Origin: Candidatus Zhuqueibacterota bacterium
GTDB lineage: Bacteria; Zhuqueibacterota; Zhuqueibacteria; Residuimicrobiales; Krinioviventaceae
Direction: 5' to 3'
Assembly: GCA_003854995.1 (NCBI GenBank)
Contig: RQOI01000230.1
Coordinates: 1 to 6,974 of the forward strand
DNA: 6,974 bases
This document shows positions 1-6,143 of the stretch, piece by piece; positions within the stretch are counted from its first letter, which is position 1, and every line of letters begins with the position of its first letter. The notes below the pieces were generated by a model. The model was not told where the DNA came from. It searched no databases and worked only from the letters and a program-made list of their open reading frames with translations. Made by a program: the position numbers and the translations under genes.

Positions 1-740
1 TTATAGCGCACCGGATTCAAGCCCATGGACTTGAGGGCGTCGGTCTCTTCGGTCACCACCATGGTGGCAATCTCGGCGGCGATGGAAGAGCCGCTGCGGC
101 CGGCGAAGAGGATGGCCGTCATGATCGGGCCCATCTCGCGGGTCATGGAGATGGACACCAGATCTGCCACATAAATGCTGGCGCCAAACTGGCGCAACTG
201 CGCTGCCGACTGCAGCGCCAGGATGAAACCAATCAAGAATGAAATGAGCGCGACGATCGGAAAAGCGTTCATGCCGATCAGCATGCATTGATTGGTGAAT
301 TCGCCCTTGCGGATGCCTTTGCGGGAAAACAGCTGGATGATGGCAAAATAAAAGGCGTCGGAGACAAGATAGAGGACATTGAGGACCGTCGACCATACTT
401 TCAACGCCCACATTCCAACTCGCTCAAAAAATGGCAGCGGCTCCTGCTGTTCCGGCGCAACGAGACGTCGAGATGAAAATGTCGCGAGCATCTGCCGGAT
501 ATCTTCCGGCACATCGACCAGATGCAGCACTGCTCCGGCTTTCTGCGCCTGACTCTGCAGATCATCCACAAGAGCCACGCCGGCGCTGTCGATGGAATGC
601 ACGCCGGACAGATCGAGATAGATATCCTGACCCCTCTTCTTTTCCAGCCACTTCCGCAACGTCTCGTACTGTTCGCCGGCCGCACCCAGATCAAGATCCC
701 CCGCAAGAGCCAGGCCGTTTTCAGACATAGCGATCCTCAT
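1..740 (-). CDS. STAS-MlaE fusion permease of an MCE-type lipid ABC transporter (partial, 3' end off the window)
   Basis: This is the membrane permease of an Mla-like transporter that moves phospholipids between inner and outer membrane. The frame is open from the ATG at 740 to the left edge, giving 246 residues with the C-terminus missing. Residues 1-95 form a STAS domain, the role of the separate MlaB protein in E. coli, with the core DLSGVHSIDSAGVAL at 43-57. A linker and amphipathic segment (about 104-139) leads into the MlaE core, with a hydrophobic helix near 158-176, then QLRQFGASIYVADL, REMGPIMTAILFAGRSGS (201-218) and AAEIATMVVTEETDAL, which are hallmark MlaE stretches. The start is supported by AGGAGG at 747-752, 6 nt upstream; the start codon overlaps the stop of the preceding lipoprotein gene (ATGA). 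An in-frame ATG at 728 is a weaker alternative. Family assignment is secure; the transported lipid is inferred. Confidence 0.93.
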   Translation of the reverse strand, partial: MRIAMSENGLALAGDLDLGAAGEQYETLRKWLEKKRGQDIYLDLSGVHSIDSAGVALVDDLQSQAQKAGAVLHLVDVPEDIRQMLATFSSRRLVAPEQQEPLPFFERVGMWALKVWSTVLNVLYLVSDAFYFAIIQLFSRKGIRKGEFTNQCMLIGMNAFPIVALISFLIGFILALQSAAQLRQFGASIYVADLVSISMTREMGPIMTAILFAGRSGSSIAAEIATMVVTEETDALKSMGLNPVRY

Positions 741-1360
741 CGCCGCCCTCCTGCCGGCTGTGCTTCCAGATGGGCGTGCACCTGATCGAGAAATTTGTTC
801 GTGAAATGCATCAGTATTTGACTCGTGACGTCGGCATAGGTGTTCATGCTCTTCGCCGGTTCCAGCGCCAGCCGCTGGTCCTCTTCATACTGCACGACGG
901 TCATTTCCGTACGGGCGTCGATGAGCTCGACCGCCATGTGCACGTGGGTGAATGCCATTTTATCTTCCTGCAGTCGTTCCAAACTCTTTATATCACCCTC
1001 GATGATATAATCAGGAGCATACGAAATGCCGCGCATGGCGCCGCTGAACATATTTCTCGCTTCAATGACATCGTAGACAAAATCAGCGACGGCCAGCGAT
1101 GGCTTGACCGCCCAGTGGTGATAAAAATAGTAATCGAGTTCATTGGTGTTGGTGCGCAGCGCCATGCGCGTCTGGTCAAAGGCACGGGCGACGCGGAAAT
1201 CGCGCACATCCACTTTGACATTGAAAAGAGAGGTGTCCGGTCGCGCCTGCTGCGACTTGGTGCATTCCAGGACATAGTAACGCCGCGTGTTGATTTTCTT
1301 GCCACAGGCGAATTGTACAAGTGAGAGAAGCAAAAAAAGGTAGAGGAATCTGTATTTCAT
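737..1360 (-). CDS. ABC-type transport auxiliary lipoprotein (PqiC / ABC_trans_aux-like)
   Basis: This 207-residue protein is the probable lipoprotein partner of the MCE transporter, thought in this family to act in the periplasm or at the outer membrane. Residues 1-18 are a hydrophobic signal and Cys19 is the likely lipidation site, although VQFAC is a poor lipobox (Phe at -2, Gln at -3). The body matches the family pattern: RYYVLE at 27-32, then the DVRDFRVARAFDQTRMALRT segment (51-70), ELDYYFYHHWAVKPSLAVADF (in two parts, 74-94) and a central YIIEGDIKSLE (118-128). The start at 1360 is chosen because GGAGAG (1366-1371) lies 5 nt upstream and the signal peptide begins there; a longer in-frame start at 1432 would sit inside the upstream gene and hide the signal. 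The gene starts 1 nt after the MCE gene stop and its own stop overlaps the permease start, so translation is probably coupled. Confidence 0.86.
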   Translation of the reverse strand: MKYRFLYLFLLLSLVQFACGKKINTRRYYVLECTKSQQARPDTSLFNVKVDVRDFRVARAFDQTRMALRTNTNELDYYFYHHWAVKPSLAVADFVYDVIEARNMFSGAMRGISYAPDYIIEGDIKSLERLQEDKMAFTHVHMAVELIDARTEMTVVQYEEDQRLALEPAKSMNTYADVTSQILMHFTNKFLDQVHAHLEAQPAGGRR

Positions 1361-1361
1361 C

Positions 1362-2345
1362 TCATCTCTCCAGGTCAAAATCGGGTGCATTCTTGGGCTC
1401 AGCGCCGCGGACAATGATGGACGGATCTTCACTGACGAGCCGGGAAAACTGGTGCAGATAATCGGCAGTTTCTTTCAGTCGCTCGATCGTATAGACAAGA
1501 TCGGTTCGACTTCTGGCAAAACTGATCTCGACATCCTTGAGAATATTGTTTGTCTGTTCGAGCGTCGTGTTAATTTCGCCGAACAATTGCACAACCTCGG
1601 CTTCCTTGAGCTCTTCGGTCACCGCGGCGAAATTGCCGACAATTTGCGCCAGCGTATCTGATTTGGCAAAGGCGTCCCAGCTCTTCAGCAGGCTGGTGGC
1701 ATAGAACGTCAGCGAATCCAGCTCAACGATAAAAAGTCCCGCATCCTGCAGGGTCGCGTGAAAGGGATCGCGATTGGCTTTGATGAACTGATTGAGGATC
1801 TGCATCGAATGCGCGACCGTATCGATCAGCGCCAACACCCGATCCGCATTTTCATCGCTGCTGGCGCGAATGAGATTATTGAGTATGAGCTCGGCTTTTT
1901 CGGCGAGCACCTCTGCTTTGCCCGTGATTTCATCGGTGAGGGATCGTCCGGCCGGGATGAACGCGCCGGGCGGCAATGATTCAGCCAGTTGGCTGCCGCT
2001 GCGCAGTTCGATCAGTTTCAAACCGGTGATGCCGAGAAAATTGATCTCGGCGCGCGTATCAACCTTGATCGGCACGCCCTGATCAAGACTGACTTTGAGG
2101 ATGACGCGGCGTATATTGAGCGGGTCGATTCTGATATCGCTGATATAACCCACCTGCAAGCCCTGATATTTGACCGCGCTGCCCTCTTGTAATCCCGTGA
2201 CAGAGACATCTTCAAAGGCGATGTAATAGATGTCGCGATCCTGCAGAATTTTGGGCGCGACGATGACAATGATCGACAGCAGCAGTGCGGCCAGCGCCAG
2301 CGTGACAAAAATTCCGAGACGAGTATGTTGAGAGCGAGTGACCAT
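1362..2345 (-). CDS. MlaD-family MCE-domain lipid-binding protein
   Basis: This 327-residue protein is the substrate-binding, membrane-anchored component of the lipid transporter. A single hydrophobic helix near residues 10-30 anchors it in the inner membrane. It is followed by the MCE domain (about 38-115), with the signature GLQEGSAVKYQGLQVGYISD (51-70) and INFLGITGLKLIEL (101-114), then a proline-rich PPGAFIPAG turn. Residues 135-300 are predominantly helical and heptad-like, as in family members whose helices build a tunnel. The C-terminal SEDPSIIVRG (305-314) matches the short conserved tail seen in many MCE proteins. It is the first gene of the operon, preceded by an extended -10 promoter; its ribosome binding site is weak (AGAG about 9 nt upstream of ATG 2345). 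In E. coli mlaF-mlaE-mlaD the MCE gene follows the permease; here it precedes it. Hexameric assembly is family knowledge, not visible here. Confidence 0.93.
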   Translation of the reverse strand: MVTRSQHTRLGIFVTLALAALLLSIIVIVAPKILQDRDIYYIAFEDVSVTGLQEGSAVKYQGLQVGYISDIRIDPLNIRRVILKVSLDQGVPIKVDTRAEINFLGITGLKLIELRSGSQLAESLPPGAFIPAGRSLTDEITGKAEVLAEKAELILNNLIRASSDENADRVLALIDTVAHSMQILNQFIKANRDPFHATLQDAGLFIVELDSLTFYATSLLKSWDAFAKSDTLAQIVGNFAAVTEELKEAEVVQLFGEINTTLEQTNNILKDVEISFARSRTDLVYTIERLKETADYLHQFSRLVSEDPSIIVRGAEPKNAPDFDLER

Positions 2346-2359
2346 AATTTTTTCTCTTA

Positions 2360-2388
2360 TTGTGTGAACAAAACTGTCCTATTATAAC
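2360..2388 (+). promoter_or_regulatory. Possible promoter for the GH92-like / oxidoreductase unit, overlapping the divergent promoter
   Basis: On the plus strand TTGTGT (2360-2365, 3 of 6 to consensus) is separated by 17 bp from TATAAC (2383-2388, 5 of 6). Transcription would start near 2395 with a leader of about 137 nt. The -10 overlaps the -10 of the minus-strand promoter, so the two could not be occupied at once. The weak -35 keeps confidence low. Confidence 0.3.
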
Positions 2389-2389
2389 A
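2381..2389 (-). promoter_or_regulatory. Predicted extended -10 promoter for the MCE operon
   Basis: Read on the minus strand, the sequence is TGTTATAAT: a perfect TATAAT (2381-2386) preceded by the TG of an extended -10 element. Transcription would begin near 2374, giving a leader of about 28 nt before ATG 2345. No good -35 hexamer is present at 16-18 bp spacing (AGGTTT at 17 bp), consistent with extended -10 promoters. This assumes a sigma-70-like factor with standard consensus. Confidence 0.5.
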
Positions 2390-2390
2390 A

Positions 2391-2405
2391 TTTTTATCAT
2401 AAAAA
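2391..2405. repeat. 15-bp AT-rich perfect palindrome in the divergent promoter region
   Basis: TTTTTAT and ATAAAAA form 7-bp inverted arms around a single C. It lies just upstream of the minus-strand -10 and around the expected start of the plus-strand transcript, a position suited to an operator. The arms are almost pure A/T, so a chance palindrome is quite possible. Confidence 0.25.
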
Positions 2406-2531
2406 ACCTCCAATACCTTCATTTTTTGAATCTGCTGAATATCTTTGCCACAGCGCTGCGATGTTTCGCACAGGAGATTGCTTTCCATCATTTTTTTTTC
2501 TACATTGACGACGAAAAATGAGGAATCATCC

Positions 2532-4787
2532 ATGCACATGAAACAGCTGATCGCTCCTTGCATGATCCTGCTATGCCTCTGCTGTTCTGAAAAAGCGACC
2601 TTTGCGCCCCGCGATCCGCTCGACCACGTCGATCTTTTCATCGGCAGCGCAAAAAACAGCGGCGCGACGCCGGGCGCAGCGACGCCGTGGGGCATGGTGA
2701 CAATGACGCCGCAGTTTGCGCCAGAGGGTGGCAGCACGCTCGGCGCTGAGTCAAAGCGATACAAAGAGGGACGGGATTACCTCTATGGCTTTTCGCCCAC
2801 TGCACCACCGGACATCGGCTCTCCGACAGCATCGATTTTCATCATGCCGGTTTTTGGCCAGCGGCGCTGGCGTGCGGAGGAGAGAAAAGACCGCTACTCC
2901 CTGGAATCGGCATCGCCCGGCTATTATAAAGTCAGGTTGGATCGCGATCGCATCTTTGCCGATTTCACCGCCACGCCGAGAAGCGGCCTCTGTCGCTTTC
3001 GCTATCAAAACGGCTGGGCGCATATTGTCCTCGGTCTATCCTGCGGTCTCGATCAGAAATGCGACGGCCTGGTGCGCATCACGGCGCCGAACGAGGTCGT
3101 CGGCTATGTGGAGCAGAATGCGCTCGGCCAGCACCGGAAGCTCTATTTTGTCGCCCAGTTTGACCGCACTGCCATGGGCGGAGGGCTTTACCAGGGCGAC
3201 GAGCTGCTGCCGGATACGATCAGCGCAGTCGAGGGCAGCGAAATAGGGGCAGTGCTCTCGTTTCGTACCCTGGACGGCAACTCGATTCAGGTCAAGATCG
3301 GCGTCTCATATGTCAGCATCGACAACGCGCGGCTCAATCTGCAGACCGAGCAGCCCTCTTTCTCCTTCGCCCTCATCCGCCAGAATGCGCGCGCCATGTG
3401 GACAAAAGAGCTGGGAAAAATCAGCATTGCCGGCGGATCGGCAGACCATGCGACGATGTTTTATACAGCGCTCTATCGTTCTCTGTTGCTGCCGCACATT
3501 TTCCAGGATGTCAATGGCGAATATCCCCTGCTGAACGGCGACGATGGCGTCGGGAGAGTCACGGGCATGGATCGCTACAGCCTCTTCTCCCTGCAGGAGA
3601 CCTATCGAACCCTGCATCCGCTGCTCGCGACTTTGTATCCGGCGCGACAACTCGATATGATTCACTCCCTGCTCGGCATGGCGATCGAGAGTGGCGAGCT
3701 GCCGGTGCGGGAGCTGCACGGCCAGGCCTGCCCCGATGCGGCCGGCAGTCCAGCGGCGATCGTCATTGCCGACACTTATATGAGAGGCCTGCACAATTTT
3801 GACGTCGACAGAGCATACGAGGCCATGCGGCAGCACTTGACCCCAAAAGAGAGCGAAAAAAATCCGCGGCATGCCGCCCTGATGCAATACGATGAGCTCG
3901 GCTATATCCCGCATGAGATGGAGCAACAGCTGGCAGCGCACCCTGGTGCGGGCGAGCAGAGCGGGTCGGTCTCGACCACGCTCGAATATGCGTTGGCCGA
4001 CTGGTGCACCGCGCAGCTGGCCAAGGCTCTTGGCAAAAGTGAGGATGCTGACTTTTTCGGCAAACGCAGTCAAAATTATGCGCATCTCTTTGATGGCACA
4101 AGCGGCTCTTTTCGCGCCCGATCGATCGACGGCAAATGGCTCGAGCCGTTTGATCCATTCGCCGGCCCGGCTCGCTCCGGTCGATCAGCGGGCAATGACC
4201 GTCAGAGTAACTCTGCCTGGCAAACCGCGTTTTTTGTTCCGCATGATGTGCCGGGATTAATCGATCTCTACGGCGCAGATCAGTTCGTCACTCGTCTGCA
4301 GGCGTCCTTCGAAAATGGCTATTTTGCTATTGGCAACGCACAGGAGAGGGCCTATCCGTTTCTCTTCAACTGGCTTGCAGGTGAAGAGTGGCGCACCCAA
4401 AAGACCGTCCGGCAGATCGTAGGCGGTTTCGGCGCTGGAACGGATGGCCTGGCGAAGGACGCCGCCGGCGCCCTGTCCGCCTGGCTGGTGTGGGCTATGC
4501 TGGGATTGTACCCGGACTGCCCGGCGAGCGCTCTCTATCAAATCTCGACGCCCTTTTTCGACCACATCGAGCTTTATCTCGACAGCGCCTGTTACCCGGG
4601 CAAGTCATTTGTCATCGAGACAAAGAGCCTGTCTGATGAGAATATATATATAAAATCGATAAAGCTGAATGGCGCCCGACTGAGGTCGTTCACGTTGCAG
4701 CATGATGATCTGACGAGGGGCGGCACGCTGCAGATGATCGCGAGCCGCAAGAACGAGTCCGGAACGGCAAAGCAGGAGAAGAGATGA
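2532..4787 (+). CDS. GH92-family glycosyl hydrolase-like lipoprotein with substituted active-site motifs
   Basis: This 751-residue protein resembles GH92 (alpha-mannosidase family) over its whole length. A signal segment (1-18) ends in the cysteine-rich LLCLCC, suggesting lipidation at Cys17 or Cys18. The N-terminal beta-sandwich carries DHVDLFIGSA and GAATPWGMV (31-56). The alpha/alpha-barrel carries LHPLLATLYP, LEYALADWCTAQLAKALG (484-501), FVPHDVPGLIDLYG (568-581) and GALSAWLVWAMLGLYP (646-661). Length is typical of the family. However, the usual SHTH, SLWDT, GNET, EGNAWQ, GNEPSH and NDDxGQ motifs read SPTA, SLQET, GQAC, SNSAWQ, GNAQER and KDAAGA, so mannosidase activity is doubtful. It may bind glycans or act on another bond. 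The start at 2532 is chosen over an in-frame ATG at 2445 because GAGGA (2520-2524) lies 7 nt upstream and the signal begins there; ATG 2538 is an alternative. An exported, glycan-related role is inferred. Confidence 0.85.
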   Translation: MHMKQLIAPCMILLCLCCSEKATFAPRDPLDHVDLFIGSAKNSGATPGAATPWGMVTMTPQFAPEGGSTLGAESKRYKEGRDYLYGFSPTAPPDIGSPTASIFIMPVFGQRRWRAEERKDRYSLESASPGYYKVRLDRDRIFADFTATPRSGLCRFRYQNGWAHIVLGLSCGLDQKCDGLVRITAPNEVVGYVEQNALGQHRKLYFVAQFDRTAMGGGLYQGDELLPDTISAVEGSEIGAVLSFRTLDGNSIQVKIGVSYVSIDNARLNLQTEQPSFSFALIRQNARAMWTKELGKISIAGGSADHATMFYTALYRSLLLPHIFQDVNGEYPLLNGDDGVGRVTGMDRYSLFSLQETYRTLHPLLATLYPARQLDMIHSLLGMAIESGELPVRELHGQACPDAAGSPAAIVIADTYMRGLHNFDVDRAYEAMRQHLTPKESEKNPRHAALMQYDELGYIPHEMEQQLAAHPGAGEQSGSVSTTLEYALADWCTAQLAKALGKSEDADFFGKRSQNYAHLFDGTSGSFRARSIDGKWLEPFDPFAGPARSGRSAGNDRQSNSAWQTAFFVPHDVPGLIDLYGADQFVTRLQASFENGYFAIGNAQERAYPFLFNWLAGEEWRTQKTVRQIVGGFGAGTDGLAKDAAGALSAWLVWAMLGLYPDCPASALYQISTPFFDHIELYLDSACYPGKSFVIETKSLSDENIYIKSIKLNGARLRSFTLQHDDLTRGGTLQMIASRKNESGTAKQEKR

Positions 4788-4788
4788 A

Positions 4789-5973
4789 ATGAGAAAGATC
4801 ACACGTCGGGGTTTTCTGCACACGGTCAGCGGCGCCGCAACAGTCGGAATCGCCAGCTTGACGGCGCAAGATCAGATCCAGGGATTTGAAAAGGCCATCA
4901 CAGATGAGGAGAGCTGGAAGGCGTGGCAGCCCGTCTCCGACCGCAGGATTCGCGTCGGTATCGCCGGCCATGGCGTCTGCCAGTTCGGCGCAGCCTTTTC
5001 CTTTCAGCATCATCCGAACGTGATTGTTGCCGCCGTCTCAGACCTGGATCCCAGCCGCTGCCGCGACCTGGCCAGGGCCTGCCGCTGCCAGAGGATGTAT
5101 CCGTCGTGCGAGGCGATGATCCGCGATGACTCGCTGGAGGCGATTTTCATCGCCACCGACGCGCCGAGTCACGCCCGACTCGCCATCGCCGCATTGGCGG
5201 CCGGCAAACATGTCGCCTCTGCTGTGCCGGCCGTCTTTGGCTCGCTGGAAGATGCGGAAGCGCTGTTCACTGCTGTCAAAAGCAGCGGGCTCATCTACAT
5301 GATGTTCGAGACCTCCTATTTTCATGAGGATCTGCATGCCATGCGGCAGCTCTACAGGGCTGGCGATCTGGGCCAGGTGATCTATGCTGAAGGCGAGTAC
5401 TGGCACTATATGCCGACGCCGATCGATTCCTATATGGGCTGGCGCATCGGACTGCCGCCGCAGTGGTATCCGACCCATTCGAACGCCTACTATGTGGGCG
5501 TGACCGGCGGGGGCTTTGCCGAAGTCTCCTGCATGGGGGTGCCCAGCATCATCGACCACCTGCGGCCGGAAAACAATCTCTATCAAAATCCCTTTGGCAC
5601 CGAGATCGCGCTGTTCCGCACCAGCGATGGAGGTATGGCGCGCATGGGCGTCAGCTGGGATTCGCCGGGGGATTCGGGTGAAAAGGGCCGCATCCGGACG
5701 CAAAAAGGCACCTTTTACGGCCGCTTCGACAGCGGCGAGGAAAAGGGCGCCGAGCCCGTCAGCAGGCCGCCGCTGCCGCCGGGAGTCGAGGCCGGCGGCC
5801 ATGGCGGTTCGCACGGCTATCTGATGAGCGAGTTCGTCGAGGCTATCCTGCTGAACCGGCGGCCGCTGGTCGATATCGTGCACTCGCTGAACATGACGGT
5901 AAGCGGCATCGTCGCGCACCAGTCCGCGTTACGGGACGGGGAGCTGCTCAAGATTCCGCGATATGAACTGTGA
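4789..5973 (+). CDS. Tat-exported Gfo/Idh/MocA-family oxidoreductase
   Basis: This 394-residue protein is predicted to be an NAD(P)-dependent sugar oxidoreductase or a related redox-assisted glycosidase. Residues 1-26 form a twin-arginine signal: TRRGFL at 5-10 followed by a mild hydrophobic stretch. Tat export would let the protein fold around its cofactor before secretion. The Rossmann fold starts at RIRVGIAGHG (53-62), with SDLD (84-87) closing beta-2. The usual EKP motif is ASAVPAV (143-149), so the lysine is replaced by valine, as in the EVP-type subgroup. EGEYWHYMP (201-209) and QWYPTHSNAYYVGVTGG (225-241) are typical C-domain motifs; His230 is a candidate catalytic residue. The start lies 1 nt after the GH92-like stop, with AGGAG at 4774-4778, so the two are probably co-translated. 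A GH109-like activity is possible, but the substrate cannot be named. Confidence 0.9.
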   Translation: MRKITRRGFLHTVSGAATVGIASLTAQDQIQGFEKAITDEESWKAWQPVSDRRIRVGIAGHGVCQFGAAFSFQHHPNVIVAAVSDLDPSRCRDLARACRCQRMYPSCEAMIRDDSLEAIFIATDAPSHARLAIAALAAGKHVASAVPAVFGSLEDAEALFTAVKSSGLIYMMFETSYFHEDLHAMRQLYRAGDLGQVIYAEGEYWHYMPTPIDSYMGWRIGLPPQWYPTHSNAYYVGVTGGGFAEVSCMGVPSIIDHLRPENNLYQNPFGTEIALFRTSDGGMARMGVSWDSPGDSGEKGRIRTQKGTFYGRFDSGEEKGAEPVSRPPLPPGVEAGGHGGSHGYLMSEFVEAILLNRRPLVDIVHSLNMTVSGIVAHQSALRDGELLKIPRYEL

Positions 5974-5981
5974 GCGGCAGG

Positions 5982-5993
5982 GGCGCCGGCGCC
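5982..5993. repeat. GC-rich 12-bp palindrome after the oxidoreductase gene
   Basis: GGCGCCGGCGCC is a perfect palindrome starting 9 nt after the oxidoreductase stop, flanked by GCGGC (5974-5978) and GCCGC (5991-5995), which could pair. It might stall polymerase or end transcription, but no T-tract follows, so it is not a canonical intrinsic terminator. The rest of 5974-6143 shows no gene and no clear terminator on either strand. Confidence 0.3.
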
Positions 5994-6040
5994 GCGCAGC
6001 CGGGCTGAAACGATTGGCGGCATTCGGGAGAAGACTCTGA

Positions 6041-6070
6041 ACCGCAGAGATCGCCGAGAACTGCCGAGAA
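6041..6070. repeat. Three-copy 10-bp imperfect tandem repeat (intergenic)
   Basis: Three consecutive decamers, ACCGCAGAGA, TCGCCGAGAA and CTGCCGAGAA, run without gap and end in a run of A (6069-6075). The last two differ at only two positions. They lie between convergent genes. The block resembles the CGCAGAGAA-type short intergenic repeats that I recall from many environmental genomes, but that link is from memory. Confidence 0.5.
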
Positions 6071-6143
6071 AAAAATCACATATAAATTTTGCTAAAAACA
6101 CTGTATTGATGCTTTGTCATGCCGATCAGGCCAGCGGGCAGAA

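Noticed and set aside
1..706. Two overlapping minus-strand open frames (1-411 and 401-706) that could suggest separate small genes or a frameshifted gene.
   Set aside because: The continuous minus-strand frame from ATG 740 to the left edge encodes an unbroken STAS-MlaE protein with family motifs throughout; the two frames are shadows with arginine- and histidine-rich composition.
770..1324. A 184-codon plus-strand open frame opposite the auxiliary lipoprotein gene.
   Set aside because: Antisense shadow; the minus-strand gene has the signal peptide, family pattern and operon spacing.
1361..1432. A 24-residue upstream extension of the auxiliary lipoprotein from ATG 1432.
   Set aside because: It lies wholly inside the end of the MCE gene and would bury the lipoprotein signal; GGAGAG is well placed for ATG 1360.
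2445..2531. A 29-residue upstream extension of the GH92-like protein from ATG 2445.
   Set aside because: It lacks a good ribosome binding site, places charged sequence before the signal peptide, and ends just before a well-spaced GAGGA ahead of ATG 2532.
3306..4085. A 259-codon open frame antisense to the GH92-like gene.
   Set aside because: No recognisable domain, and it runs opposite a gene with strong family conservation; long antisense frames are common in GC-rich coding DNA.
4641..4652. An AT dinucleotide run within the GH92-like gene as a phase-variation site.
   Set aside because: It is only about 11 nt long, encodes the conserved-looking ENIYIKS segment, and a dinucleotide run this short is unlikely to be hypermutable.
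5038..5919. A 293-codon open frame antisense to the oxidoreductase gene.
   Set aside because: Rich in His, Arg and Ala with no recognisable motif; it mirrors the codon bias of the real gene.
5974..6143. An intrinsic terminator between the convergent oxidoreductase and barrel genes.
   Set aside because: The GC palindrome has no T-tract after it and the A-run at 6069-6075 is not preceded by a stable stem in the correct orientation on either strand.
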